Shown in pieces: positions 51,516 to 59,628 of a stretch of DNA of 64,000 bases; within the stretch, counting starts at the first letter, position 1, and each line of letters begins with the position of its first letter. Made by a program: the position numbers and the translations under genes. The notes beneath the pieces were generated by a model. That model did not search any database and was not told the origin of the DNA. It saw only the letters and a program-made list of their open reading frames with translations. The stretch covers positions 2,418,001 to 2,482,000 of the forward strand of contig NZ_CP045309.1 in the NCBI RefSeq assembly GCF_009671205.1. Reading direction: 5' to 3'. Origin of the DNA: Micromonospora terminaliae (GTDB lineage Bacteria > Actinomycetota > Actinomycetes > Mycobacteriales > Micromonosporaceae).

Positions 51516-52826
51516 ATGGCGGCACCACCCCGGGTGGCGGTCATCGGCGCGGGAGCGGCCGGACTGGCCACCCTCAAGGCGCTGGCCGACGCCGGCGTGC
51601 CGGCCGTCGCGTTCGAGACCGCCGACACCGTCGGCGGCCTGTGGGTGTACGGGTCGCCCGGCTCGCCCGCGTACCGGACGCTGCACCTGAACACCAGCAA
51701 GGGGCGCACCCAGTTCGCCGACCACCCGATGCCGGCGGACTGGCCCGACTACCCCGACCACACGCGCATCGCCGGGTACCTGGCCGACTACGCCGACCGG
51801 TTCGGGCTGCGCGACGCCGTACGGCTGCGGCACACCGTCGAGCGGGTCAGCGCGGCCGACGGCGGCTGGACCGTGCACGCCACCGGACCCGACGGGCCCG
51901 TCCGCCTCGACGTCGAGGCGGTGGTGGTCGCCAACGGGCACAACCGGGTGCCGAAGCGGCCGGACCCGTACCCGGGCGAGTGCACCGCCGAGCAGCTGCA
52001 CAGCCACGACTACCGGGGGCCGGAGCAGCTCGCCGGGCGGCGGGTGCTGGTCGTCGGCGGCGGCAACTCCGCCATGGACATCGCCGTGGACGCCTCGTAC
52101 GCGGCCATGCGCACCCTGCTGTCACTGCGGCGCGGCGTCTGGGTGGTGCCCAAGTACCTGCTCGGCCGCCCCTCCGACACCCTCAACGGGGCACTGGCCC
52201 GCCGGCTGCCGTGGCGGCTGCGGCAGCGGATCAGCCAGACCATGCTGACCGCCACCGTCGGCCCACCGGACCGGTACGGGCTGCCCGCCCCCGCCCACGG
52301 CTTCCTCCAGGACCACCCCACGCTGTCCGACGGGCTGCTGTCCCGGCTCACCCACGGCGACATCCAGGCCCGCCCCGGCATCGCCCGGTTCGCCGGCGAC
52401 CGCGTCGAGTTCACCGACGGCCGCGCCGACGAGGTGGACCTCGTGGTCTGGTGCACCGGCTACCGGGTCGAGGTCCCCTTCCTCGACCCCGGCCTGCTCG
52501 GCGACGGCGCCGACCGGCTGCCGCTCTACCGGCACGTGTTCCACCTGGACGCCCCCGGCCTGGCCTTCGTCGGGCTCATGCAGTCCACCGGCGCGGCGTT
52601 CCCGCTGGTCGAGGCCCAGGCCCGGCTCGTCGCCGGCGCGCTCGCCGGCACCTGGGTGCCGCCGGACCGCGATCGGCAGGCGGCCGCCAGCCGCGCCGAA
52701 CTGCGCGTCGCCACCGCCCGGTGGGGGCAGCGCCGGCCACACATGCGGGTCGACTTCGACGCGTACCTGGCCGAGCTGGAGCGGGAGCTGGCCGCCGGGC
52801 GGCGCCGGGCGGAGGTGCGGCGGTGA
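51516..52826 (+). CDS. Flavin-containing monooxygenase
   Basis: 436-residue FAD/NADPH enzyme. The FAD site is VAVIGAGAAGLATLKAL (7-23). The FMO-type segment is YPGECTAEQLHSHDYR (about 152-167). The NADPH site is VLVVGGGNSAMDIA (about 178-191). An ATG motif-like VDLVVWCTGYRVEVPF closes the family pattern. It should oxygenate a soft nucleophile or a ketone. AAGGAGG precedes the ATG. The SDR gene overlaps its stop, so the pair may process one substrate (monooxygenation plus carbonyl/alcohol conversion). Confidence 0.9.
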   Translation: MAAPPRVAVIGAGAAGLATLKALADAGVPAVAFETADTVGGLWVYGSPGSPAYRTLHLNTSKGRTQFADHPMPADWPDYPDHTRIAGYLADYADRFGLRDAVRLRHTVERVSAADGGWTVHATGPDGPVRLDVEAVVVANGHNRVPKRPDPYPGECTAEQLHSHDYRGPEQLAGRRVLVVGGGNSAMDIAVDASYAAMRTLLSLRRGVWVVPKYLLGRPSDTLNGALARRLPWRLRQRISQTMLTATVGPPDRYGLPAPAHGFLQDHPTLSDGLLSRLTHGDIQARPGIARFAGDRVEFTDGRADEVDLVVWCTGYRVEVPFLDPGLLGDGADRLPLYRHVFHLDAPGLAFVGLMQSTGAAFPLVEAQARLVAGALAGTWVPPDRDRQAAASRAELRVATARWGQRRPHMRVDFDAYLAELERELAAGRRRAEVRR

Positions 52827-53647
52827 GCGGGCTGGCCGGACGGCGGGTGCTGGTCACCGGCGCGCAGGGCACCTTCGGGCGGCACCTGTGCGCCGCGCTG
52901 ACCGGAGCGGGCGCCCGCGTCGTCGGGCTCGACCTGCGCCCCGACGAGCACGGTGAGGTGCCGGTGCTCGGCTGCGACCTGACCGACCCGGCCGCCGTGC
53001 CGGCCGCGGTGGCCTCCGCCGTGGACCGGCTCGGCGGGCTGGACCTGCTGGTCAACAACGCCGGCGTCGGCGGGCCCGCCCCGGCCGAGCTGCCGCCCGA
53101 CGAGGTGGTCCGCCGGCAGCTGGAGGTCAACCTGCTGGCCGCCTGGCGTACCACGGCGGCGGCGCTGCCCGCCCTGGAGGCCGCGCGCGGCCGGGTGGTC
53201 TTCGTGGCCAGCCGGATGGCCGTGCTGCCGCTGCCCCTCGCGGCCGCGTACGGGGTGAGCAAGCGGGCCCTCGTGGCGTACGCCGACGCGCTGCGCCACG
53301 AGGTCGGCACCCACGTCGGGGTCAGCGTCGTCTACCCGAGCATGGTCGCCTCACCGATCCACGACAGCACCGCCGAGGCCGGGCTGTCACTGAGCGGGGT
53401 GTCCCGGCTGGAGCCCGTCGAGGGCGTCGTCGCGGCGATCCTGCGCGCCGCCACGGCCCGCCGGGCGCCCCGGGACGTGGCCACCACCGGGCGGGGACGG
53501 GTCGAGCTGGCCCTGGCCCGGCACGCGCCGGCGCTGGCCGACCGGCTGGTACGCCGTACCGTCGCGGGTCGGTTGGCCGCCGGGGACCTGGACGCCGCGC
53601 CGCTGGCCGCCGGCATGGTGCGGCGGCACCGGGAGGGCCGCCGGTAG
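52823..53647 (+). CDS. Short-chain dehydrogenase/reductase
   Basis: 274-residue SDR with VLVTGAQGTFGRHL (cofactor site), NNAGVGG and the catalytic YGVSK (Tyr about 152, Lys about 156), preceded by VASRMA, where the usual catalytic Ser of the family is at the VAS position. The C-terminal part carries an Arg-rich extension. GTG start in a GTGA overlap with the monooxygenase gene. Confidence 0.9.
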   Translation: MSGLAGRRVLVTGAQGTFGRHLCAALTGAGARVVGLDLRPDEHGEVPVLGCDLTDPAAVPAAVASAVDRLGGLDLLVNNAGVGGPAPAELPPDEVVRRQLEVNLLAAWRTTAAALPALEAARGRVVFVASRMAVLPLPLAAAYGVSKRALVAYADALRHEVGTHVGVSVVYPSMVASPIHDSTAEAGLSLSGVSRLEPVEGVVAAILRAATARRAPRDVATTGRGRVELALARHAPALADRLVRRTVAGRLAAGDLDAAPLAAGMVRRHREGRR

Positions 53648-53656
53648 GGTGCCGCC

Positions 53657-54166
53657 ATGCCTGTCTCGCCCTACATCGCGCGGATGCGCAAGCACATCGG
53701 ATCCGAGCTGCTCATGCTCTACGGGGTCAGCGCCGTGGTGACCGACGGGGCCGGGCGGGTGCTGCTGGCCCGCCGCGGCGACAACGGCCGCTGGTCGGTG
53801 CCGGCCGGCACCGTCGACCCGGGCGAGCAGCCGGCCGACGCGCTGGTGCGCGAGGTCTACGAGGAGACCGGCATCGAGGTCGAGATCGAACGGCTCGGCG
53901 GGGTGGCGACGCACCCGGTGGTCTACCCCAACGGGGACGCCTGCGAGTACCTCAACGTCTGGTTCCGTTGCCGGGCCGTCGGCGGCGAGCCCACCGCCGA
54001 CGGGGACGAGTCCCTCGCGGTCGGCTGGTTCGCGCCCGACGAGCTGCCCGAGCTGGACGACTGGTCCCGCCTGCGGATCGACACGGCGCTGCGCGCGGAC
54101 CCGCAGCCCTGGTACGCCGCGCCGGGCGAGCACCACCCCGCCCTGCACCGGCCGGACAACCTGTGA
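53657..54166 (+). CDS. Nudix hydrolase
   Basis: 169-residue Nudix protein. The box GTVDPGEQPADALVREVYEETGI (residues about 51-73) has all the conserved residues. The preceding RRGDNGRWSVPAG places the substrate pocket. It hydrolyses a nucleoside diphosphate derivative that cannot be named from sequence. It lies 9 bp after the SDR on the same strand. Confidence 0.9.
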   Translation: MPVSPYIARMRKHIGSELLMLYGVSAVVTDGAGRVLLARRGDNGRWSVPAGTVDPGEQPADALVREVYEETGIEVEIERLGGVATHPVVYPNGDACEYLNVWFRCRAVGGEPTADGDESLAVGWFAPDELPELDDWSRLRIDTALRADPQPWYAAPGEHHPALHRPDNL

Positions 54167-54213
54167 GCGCCCAGGGGGTGGCGACGGCGCCGTGACGCGC
54201 CCACACTACCGGG

Positions 54214-54762
54214 ATGCCGATCGTGCTCCACGCCGCCGCGACCCCCTCTGCCCCCGGCCTGCTGCTGCGGCCGTGGCGCGACGACGACGCCGAGGCGCTG
54301 CTGGCCGCCTACCGGGACCCGGTGCTGCGCAACTGGACCCGGTACCCGGTGACCACGAGGGCGGAGGCCAGGGCGTTCCTGCGCCGCAGCCGGCAGGGCT
54401 GGGCGGCCGGCCGCCGGTTCAGCTTCGCGGTGCTGGAACCCGCCGACGACGGGGAGCGGCTGGTGGCCAACGTGGTGCTCAAGGAGGTCACGCCCGGCCG
54501 GCCGGCCGCCGAGGTGGGCTACTGGACGGCGGCGCCGGCCCGCGGGCGCGGGGTCGCCCCGCGGGCCGTGGAGGCGGTCACCGGCTGGGCGTTCGCCCGC
54601 TTCGGCGCGGGCGGCCTGACCCGCCTGGAACTGCTGCACCAGGTGGACAACCCGGCCTCCTGCCGGGTGGCGGAGAAGAGCGGGTACGCCTTCGCCGAGG
54701 TCCTGCCGGCCCGGCCGCCGTTCCCGCGCGACGGCCACCGCCACGTCCGCCTGCTGCCCTGA
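54214..54762 (+). CDS. GNAT-family N-acetyltransferase
   Basis: 182-residue acetyltransferase of the RimJ/RimL type. LLLRPWRDDDAEALLAAYRDP starts the fold, GYWTAAPARGRGVAPRAVEAVTGWAF contains the acetyl-CoA loop (RGRGxA), and NPASCRVAEKSGYAFAEVL is the usual C-terminal motif. The acceptor is unknown. Confidence 0.88.
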   Translation: MPIVLHAAATPSAPGLLLRPWRDDDAEALLAAYRDPVLRNWTRYPVTTRAEARAFLRRSRQGWAAGRRFSFAVLEPADDGERLVANVVLKEVTPGRPAAEVGYWTAAPARGRGVAPRAVEAVTGWAFARFGAGGLTRLELLHQVDNPASCRVAEKSGYAFAEVLPARPPFPRDGHRHVRLLP

Positions 54763-54774
54763 GCCCGGACACGC

Positions 54775-55446
54775 TCAGCGGCCGGCCAGGAAGAGCAGGG
54801 CGGCCGCGACCAGTCCCGCCTCCACCAGGGCGACGAACGCGCGGTCGCTGATCCGCCCGACGATCCGTCGCCCCACCCACGCGCCGGCCAGGGTGGCCGG
54901 CGTCAGCGCCGCGCCGAGCAGCAGCACCCGCCGGTCGAGGAGTCCCGCCCCGGCGTAACCGGCGGTCTTGGCCAGGTGCAGGGTGAGCGCGGCGGCCGCC
55001 TCGGTGCCCACGTACGCGGCCCGGGTCAGCCCGTAGGCCAGGAAGAACGGCGCGGTCAGCGGGCCGACCGAGCCGAGCAGCGCCGACCCGAGCCCGGACA
55101 CCGCGCCCACCGCCACGAAGGTCCGCGCGCCGGGCCGTCCGGGTGGCCGGCCGAGGCGACGCCAGGCCACCACGCCCAGCAGGAACACCCCGAGCAGCCG
55201 CTTCAGGGCGAACAGCGGCGCGTGCGCCAGCAGCGGCGCACCGGCCAGGGCGAACGGCACCGCGCCGAGCGCGAACCGGCCGGCGAGCTGCGGGTGCAGC
55301 TCGCGCCGGTTGAGCCAGACCCGCGCGGCGTTGCTGGCCAGCTGGGTGAGGGTGAGCACGGGCACCGCCACCCGGAGCCCGAACAGCGCGGTGAAGACCG
55401 GCAGCAACAACACCCCGCCACCGAAGCCGGTCACCGCGGACAGCAC
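54775..55446 (-). CDS. TauE/SafE-family sulfite/organosulfonate exporter-like permease (start uncertain)
   Basis: Eight-helix permease with the family repeats LSAVTGFGGGVLLLPVFTALFG and SGLGSALLGSVGPLTAPFFLAYG. The first ordinary start (GTG at 55446) begins inside helix 1. The frame is open upstream without ATG, GTG or TTG. A CTG at 55491 overlaps the stop of the upstream gene as CTGA, exactly like the ATGA/GTGA couplings seen elsewhere, and restores LSGLLAASAAAFLLAVLSAVTGFGGG. The real protein is therefore probably 238 residues. Confidence 0.85.
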   Translation of the reverse strand: MLSAVTGFGGGVLLLPVFTALFGLRVAVPVLTLTQLASNAARVWLNRRELHPQLAGRFALGAVPFALAGAPLLAHAPLFALKRLLGVFLLGVVAWRRLGRPPGRPGARTFVAVGAVSGLGSALLGSVGPLTAPFFLAYGLTRAAYVGTEAAAALTLHLAKTAGYAGAGLLDRRVLLLGAALTPATLAGAWVGRRIVGRISDRAFVALVEAGLVAAALLFLAGR

Positions 55447-55487
55447 GGCCAGCAGGAACGCCGCGGCCGAGGCCGCCAGCAGGCCGC

Positions 55488-55910
55488 TCAGCGCTCGCGC
55501 CCCTCGGCGGCCGGCTCGGCGGGCGCCGGGCCAAGCAGGCGCAGCAGCAGCCGGGGCTCGCCCGGCCAGGCGTCGAGCAGCACCTGCCGCGGCACCTGCC
55601 GGCCGGCGTAGCGCAGCGCGAGCGCCACCACCACGATGTCGTCCAGTGGGCCGATGACCGGCAGGAACTCCGGGATGAGGTCGATCGGGCTGGCCAGCCA
55701 GAGCCCCGCGAACACGATCGCGGCCTTGGCCCGCCGCGGCACCCGCGGGTCGCGGCGCAACCGGCGCACGGTGGTCAGGCAGTCCGGGATGAAGGCCGCC
55801 AGGTCGCGCAGGATGCCCGGCGGCAGCCGTCGCGCCAGCAGCACGAGCAGCGCCCAGCTGGCCAGCAGGCAGGCCACCGCGATTCCGAGGCCGATGAGCC
55901 AGTGACGCAC
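55488..55910 (-). CDS. DUF1232 membrane protein
   Basis: 140-residue protein with an N-terminal membrane helix (about 6-27). The DUF1232 core is AKAAIVFAGLWLASPIDLIPEFLPVIGPLDDIVVVALALRYAGRQVP (split across about 75-120). The family is linked to membrane or organelle maintenance without a known reaction. GTG start (VRHWLIGLGIAV) with GGGAGG upstream; a longer in-frame start would run into the promoter region of the divergent transcript. Confidence 0.83.
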   Translation of the reverse strand: MRHWLIGLGIAVACLLASWALLVLLARRLPPGILRDLAAFIPDCLTTVRRLRRDPRVPRRAKAAIVFAGLWLASPIDLIPEFLPVIGPLDDIVVVALALRYAGRQVPRQVLLDAWPGEPRLLLRLLGPAPAEPAAEGRER

Positions 55911-55996
55911 GCCGGTGGTCCCTCCCGCACGGGTACGGGCCGCCCGCCGGCCCACCAGGAATGTACGCCGGTACCTGAGGTCCCGTCGTAAACCGT

Positions 55997-56025
55997 TTGA
56001 GCCTTCCGCCGGCGCCCCGTAGGTT
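55997..56025 (+). promoter_or_regulatory. Promoter upstream of the structured leader
   Basis: TTGAGC, 17-bp spacer, TAGGTT, a good fit to the actinomycete vegetative promoter. The start point would be near 56032, giving a leader of nearly 200 nt before the DUF1062 gene. Confidence 0.5.
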
Positions 56026-56080
56026 TCCCGCAACCCCGTGGCACTGAGGACAGAGGACAAAACCACGTGACCCCGCCTGC

Positions 56081-56221
56081 TCTCTAGACCTGACACCTTT
56101 TTCCGCTCACCGGTAGCCGACGCTCCCGTCGGTTCCGCCGGGCTGCCTCCGCGCGCCCGGTCGTACAGCGCTTGAGGCCGCGCGTGATCGGCCTCGTGTC
56201 AGGTCTAGAGATCAGGTCTAG
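56081..56221 (+). ncRNA. Structured leader element (riboswitch-like) upstream of the DUF1062 gene
   Basis: A perfect 16-bp inverted repeat (56081-56096 with 56196-56211, TCTCTAGACCTGACAC) encloses 99 nt. Within that are three hairpins: CCGACG-CTCC-CGTCGG (56117-56132), CCGGGC/GCCCGG (56138-56160) and GAGGCC/GGCCTC (56174-56195). The last abuts the closing helix. A second copy of the 3' strand, TCAGGTCTAG (56212-56221), follows at a 13-nt period and ends 6 nt before the ATG. The 5' strand can pair with either copy, so two exclusive folds are possible. It matches no RNA family I recognise. A short mobile element with terminal inverted repeats is the main alternative. Confidence 0.5.
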
Positions 56222-56227
56222 CGAGTC

Positions 56228-56836
56228 ATGTCTTCATCACCTCATACCGTGCTGCCCTGGGTCGTCCGCCGGACCCGCCTGCCCCTGCTGTCGTTGCGGT
56301 GCGTGGACTGCCGGTCGGAGTCGGCGACCACCGGTAACGGCAGGTTCCGCGTCAACGCCAACGGCAAGCTGCTCGACGTGTGGCTGCTGGTCCGCTGCGT
56401 GTCCTGCGACCGCACGAGCAAGCTCCCCGTGCACGAGCGGGCGACCGTCAGGTCCATCGACCCGCAGGAGCTGCACGGCTACCACGTCAACGACCCGGAC
56501 CTGGTGGCGGCCCGGCTGCTGGATCCGCTGCTCGCCCGGCGCCACCACTTCGCCCTGGACTGGACGGGGGCCTGGCGGCTGGACGCCCCTCCGGCACCGC
56601 TCGACGGGGCGTGGCCGGTGCGGGTGGAGGTCGCCTTCGAGGATCCGGTGCCGGTGCGCCCGGAACGGCTCATCGCGCACGGGCTCGGCCTCAGCAGGAA
56701 CGAGGTGCTGCGCCGGATCAAGTGCGACATCTCGCTGCGCCGTCCGACGAGTACCGGATTCACCTTCACCGTGACGGCCGGGGACCAGCCGGGCGGGCCA
56801 CCCGGCCCGCCCGGCTCCACCCCTGGAACCTGCTGA
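56228..56836 (+). CDS. DUF1062 zinc-ribbon protein
   Basis: 202-residue protein of the DUF1062 family. A four-cysteine zinc ribbon (C25, C28, C57, C60) surrounds the family hallmark RFRVNANGKLLDVWLLVRC. The C-terminal part (LSRNEVLRRIKCDISL) resembles a short helix-turn-helix-like end. No function is established for the family. There is no strong ribosome site; the only AGG is inside the repeated TCAGGTCTAG element just upstream, so translation may depend on that element's fold. Confidence 0.82.
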   Translation: MSSSPHTVLPWVVRRTRLPLLSLRCVDCRSESATTGNGRFRVNANGKLLDVWLLVRCVSCDRTSKLPVHERATVRSIDPQELHGYHVNDPDLVAARLLDPLLARRHHFALDWTGAWRLDAPPAPLDGAWPVRVEVAFEDPVPVRPERLIAHGLGLSRNEVLRRIKCDISLRRPTSTGFTFTVTAGDQPGGPPGPPGSTPGTC

Positions 56837-56953
56837 TACCGGACACACGGAGCCTCCGGGTCGCTCTACCTCAACCCGGGGAACAGCCGGGTCCCGATTG
56901 GCGCTGAACCGGGTCGGTGACCGGCCGATACGGTGGAAACGGAGGTGACGGCG

Positions 56954-57436
56954 GTGACGACAGGCTGGGAGGCCGCGGTCGAGGCGCAGATCCGCTCGGC
57001 CCAGGAGCGCGGCGAGTTCGACAACCTGCCGGGGGCGGGCAAGCCGATCCCGGGCCGTGACCTGCCCTACGACGAGGGCTGGTGGATCCGCAGCTTCCTG
57101 GAACGCGAACAGCTGCCGGGCGACCTCCTGCTGCCCACGCCGCTGCAACTGCGCCGCCGTATCGAGAAGCTCTCCGCCGAGGTCCGTGACCTGCCCACCG
57201 AAGACTCGGTGCGGGCGTACGTGGCGGCCCTCAACGCGGAGGTGGTGGCCTGGCTGCGCACCCCCACGGGCCCGCGCGTGGTGGTGCGCCCGGTGAACGC
57301 CGACGACACGGTCCGCGACTGGCGCGCCGCCCGGGAACGGGCCGCCGCCGAGCGGGTGACCGCCGCCGCGGAGCCGGCACCCCCGACGACCACGCCGACC
57401 CCCGGTCGCCGATGGTGGCCCTGGCGCCCCCGCTGA
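56954..57436 (+). CDS. DUF1992 (DnaJC28-like) protein
   Basis: 160-residue protein. The conserved DUF1992 start is WEAAVEAQIRSAQERGEFDNLPGAGKPI, followed by DEGWWIRSFLEREQLPGDLLLPTPLQLRRRIEKL (split over 36-75). A Pro/Trp/Arg-rich tail ends the chain. The family shares the conserved domain of human DNAJC28 but lacks the J domain; the role is unknown. GGAGG lies 8 nt before the GTG at 56954. Confidence 0.85.
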   Translation: MTTGWEAAVEAQIRSAQERGEFDNLPGAGKPIPGRDLPYDEGWWIRSFLEREQLPGDLLLPTPLQLRRRIEKLSAEVRDLPTEDSVRAYVAALNAEVVAWLRTPTGPRVVVRPVNADDTVRDWRAARERAAAERVTAAAEPAPPTTTPTPGRRWWPWRPR

Positions 57437-57441
57437 TGCGC

Positions 57442-57488
57442 CGCCGCCGGGGGACCACCACCCCCGAGCCGGTGGTCCCCCGGCGGCG
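57442..57488. terminator. Convergent terminator
   Basis: Perfect 18-bp stem (arms 57442-57459, 57471-57488) with an 11-nt loop between the DUF1992 gene and the MFS gene stops. Confidence 0.85.
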
Positions 57489-57493
57489 ACCGC

Positions 57494-58927
57494 TCAGGCC
57501 GGCCCCACGCCGGGACGCGGCGCCCGGGTCACCGGCAGCAGCAGCGCGGGCAGCGCCGCCAGCAGCGTGAACCCGAGCACCCACCAGAACGTCGCCCCGA
57601 ACGCGGCCGCCCGACCGGCCGCGTCGGCCTGCCCGGCCAGCTGCCGCTGGAGCACCACGGCCAGCACCGCCCCGCCGAACGCGCCGCCGAGCTGCTGGAA
57701 GATCCGGATGGCGCTGGTCGCCCGGGGGATCGCCGACGCCGGCAGCCCCCGGTACGGGCCGGCCAGCACCGGCACCACGGTGGCCCCCATGCCGACGCCG
57801 CTTATCACCAGCGCGGCGGCGAGCAGCGGCTGCGCCGTGTCCGCCGCCACCTGCGTGTACGTGAGCGTGCCGGCGGCGGCCACCATCAGCCCGACCAGCA
57901 CGACGGGCCGCGGCCCGATCCGGTCGGTGAGCCGCCCGGCCGCCACGAGCCCCAGCGCCATGCCCACCCCCTGCGGAGCCAGCAGGAGCCCGGCCGCGAG
58001 GGCGGACGCACCCCGTACCTGCTGCTGGTAGAGCGGCAGCAGGATGATCGCCCCGAACAGGGCGACACCGGAGAGGAACACGACCGCCGCGCAGGCCGCG
58101 AACGTCCGGTCGGCCAGCAGCCGCAGGTCGATCAGCGGCTCGCGCCGGGTCCGCAGCGCGTGCCCGGCGAACCCGGCCAGCAGCAGGCCGCCGAGCCCCA
58201 CGGCGACCAGCACCGCCGGGGCGTCGAACCGGCCGTGCCGGCCGGCCTCGGCCAGGCCGTAGACGACGGCGGCGCAGCCGGGCGGCAGCAGCGCCAGCCC
58301 GGTGAGGTCCAGCGGTGCGGCGGTCGCCGGCCGGTCGTCGGGCACCGCCCGCCGGGCCAGGAGCAGCCCGGCCAGGCCGACCGGCAGGTTGACGAAGAAG
58401 ATCCACCGCCAGCCCAGGTCGTCGACGATCAGGCCACCGAGGACCGGCCCGAGGACGGGGCCGAGCATGGCGGGTACGCCGATGGCGGCCATCACCCGCC
58501 CCATCCGGTCCGGGCCGGCGGCACGGGCCAGGATGGTCTGCGCCAGCGGTACGAGCATGCCGCCGCCCGCGCCCTGCACGATCCGGAATGTGATCAGGCT
58601 GCCCGCGGACCAGGCCAGCCCGGACAGCAGGGAACCCAGCAGGAACCCGGTGAGGCTGATGGTCCAGAGCGCGCGGGTGCCGAACCGGTCGGTGGCCCAT
58701 CCGGTCAGCGGGATCACCGCGGTCATCGCCAGCAGGTAGCCGGTGCCGACCCACTGGACGGTCGGCAGCGTCGTGTCGAACTCCCGGAGCAGGGTGTGCA
58801 CCGCGACGTTGGTCATGGTGGCGTCGAGTTGCACGGCGAGCGCGCCGAGCATGATCACGCCGACCAGGCGGCGCAGCGCCGGTGACATCCCGGACGCCGG
58901 AGCGGGCGGCTCCACGGTGCGGTCCAT
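57494..58927 (-). CDS. MFS drug exporter, DHA2 family
   Basis: 477-residue transporter with 14 helices. LDATMTNVAVHTLL in helix 1, PLTGWATDRFGTRALW motif A, and IGVPAMLGPVLGPVLGGLIVDDLGWRWIFFVNLPVG motif C region (split). This is the EmrB/QacA type. The TetR gene lies just upstream on the same strand. The same operator sequence precedes both genes, indicating local repression relieved by a drug-like ligand. Confidence 0.92.
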   Translation of the reverse strand: MDRTVEPPAPASGMSPALRRLVGVIMLGALAVQLDATMTNVAVHTLLREFDTTLPTVQWVGTGYLLAMTAVIPLTGWATDRFGTRALWTISLTGFLLGSLLSGLAWSAGSLITFRIVQGAGGGMLVPLAQTILARAAGPDRMGRVMAAIGVPAMLGPVLGPVLGGLIVDDLGWRWIFFVNLPVGLAGLLLARRAVPDDRPATAAPLDLTGLALLPPGCAAVVYGLAEAGRHGRFDAPAVLVAVGLGGLLLAGFAGHALRTRREPLIDLRLLADRTFAACAAVVFLSGVALFGAIILLPLYQQQVRGASALAAGLLLAPQGVGMALGLVAAGRLTDRIGPRPVVLVGLMVAAAGTLTYTQVAADTAQPLLAAALVISGVGMGATVVPVLAGPYRGLPASAIPRATSAIRIFQQLGGAFGGAVLAVVLQRQLAGQADAAGRAAAFGATFWWVLGFTLLAALPALLLPVTRAPRPGVGPA

Positions 58928-58948
58928 CGGGTCCTCCTCGGTTCTGCG

Positions 58949-58960
58949 GTAAATGCTTAC
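58949..58960. promoter_or_regulatory. TetR operator copy before the MFS gene
   Basis: GTAAATGCTTAC lies in the 75-bp gap upstream of the exporter start. With flanks it reads CGGTAAATGCTTACT, matching the reverse complement of the site before the regulator gene (CGGTAAACACTTACT). Confidence 0.65.
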
Positions 58961-59002
58961 TGCGCCGGCTGGGCTTCCGCGTCCAGTCGGTGGTGCGCTG
59001 GT

Positions 59003-59587
59003 TCAGCGGCCGGACACCGGCCCGGTCATGCCGTCGAGCAACTGCCCGACCACCCGGTCCCGCAGCTCCGGGCTGCCCGCCTCGGCGGCGAACGGGGGAG
59101 CGAACACCTGCAACGCCACGAGCGCGCCCATCGCGGTCGCGTACGCCACCTCGAACGGGCAGTCGGCGCGGAAGACGCCCTCCTCCTGGCCGCGCTCGTA
59201 GAGGTCCCGGATCGCCGCGGGCAACTGGTCGGCGGTGGGCAGGGACAGGGCGCCCGACCCGCTCAGCGACTCGTGCAGCATGAGCGCCAGCAGCCGGGGG
59301 CGGGCCCGCAGCACCTCGTAGAAGCCGCTGAAGGCGGCACGCATGCCGGCGTACGGGTCGAGAGCCGCGGCGCGGTCGAGCACCGGCGCCCAGGCGGCGG
59401 CCAGGCCCGCCCGCTGTTCGTCGACGACGGCCGCGTAGAGGCCCTCCTTGCTGCCGAAGTGGTGGTAGATCATGCGCTCGTTCACCCCGGCGCGCCGGAC
59501 CACGGCCTGCACCCGGGTGCCGTGCAGCCCGGTGCGGGCGAACTCCTCCGCCGCGGCGTCGAGCAGGGCGGTCCGGCTGTCACTCAT
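59003..59587 (-). CDS. TetR-family transcriptional regulator
   Basis: 194-residue regulator with HTH LLDAAAEEFARTGLHGTRVQAVVRRAGVNERMIYHHFGSKEGLYAAVV (split over 8-57). The C-terminal domain resembles AcrR-type ligand pockets. It precedes the MFS exporter on the same strand. Paired GTAA-N4-TTAC operators before each gene support autoregulation and exporter control. Confidence 0.92.
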   Translation of the reverse strand: MSDSRTALLDAAAEEFARTGLHGTRVQAVVRRAGVNERMIYHHFGSKEGLYAAVVDEQRAGLAAAWAPVLDRAAALDPYAGMRAAFSGFYEVLRARPRLLALMLHESLSGSGALSLPTADQLPAAIRDLYERGQEEGVFRADCPFEVAYATAMGALVALQVFAPPFAAEAGSPELRDRVVGQLLDGMTGPVSGR

Positions 59588-59590
59588 GTA

Positions 59591-59602
59591 GTAAGTGTTT
59601 AC
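59591..59602. promoter_or_regulatory. TetR operator copy before the regulator gene
   Basis: GTAAGTGTTTAC lies 4 nt upstream of the TetR ATG and would overlap its promoter or start point. It matches the exporter site in inverted orientation. Confidence 0.65.
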
Positions 59603-59628
59603 CGAAGGACCGGCCGGACCGCAACCCG

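Noticed and set aside
56081..56211. tRNA-like cloverleaf for the structured leader
   Set aside because: Three hairpins within a closing helix resemble a cloverleaf in outline, but there is no TTCGA loop, no anticodon-arm spacing and no CCA-type end, and the closing helix is 16 bp.
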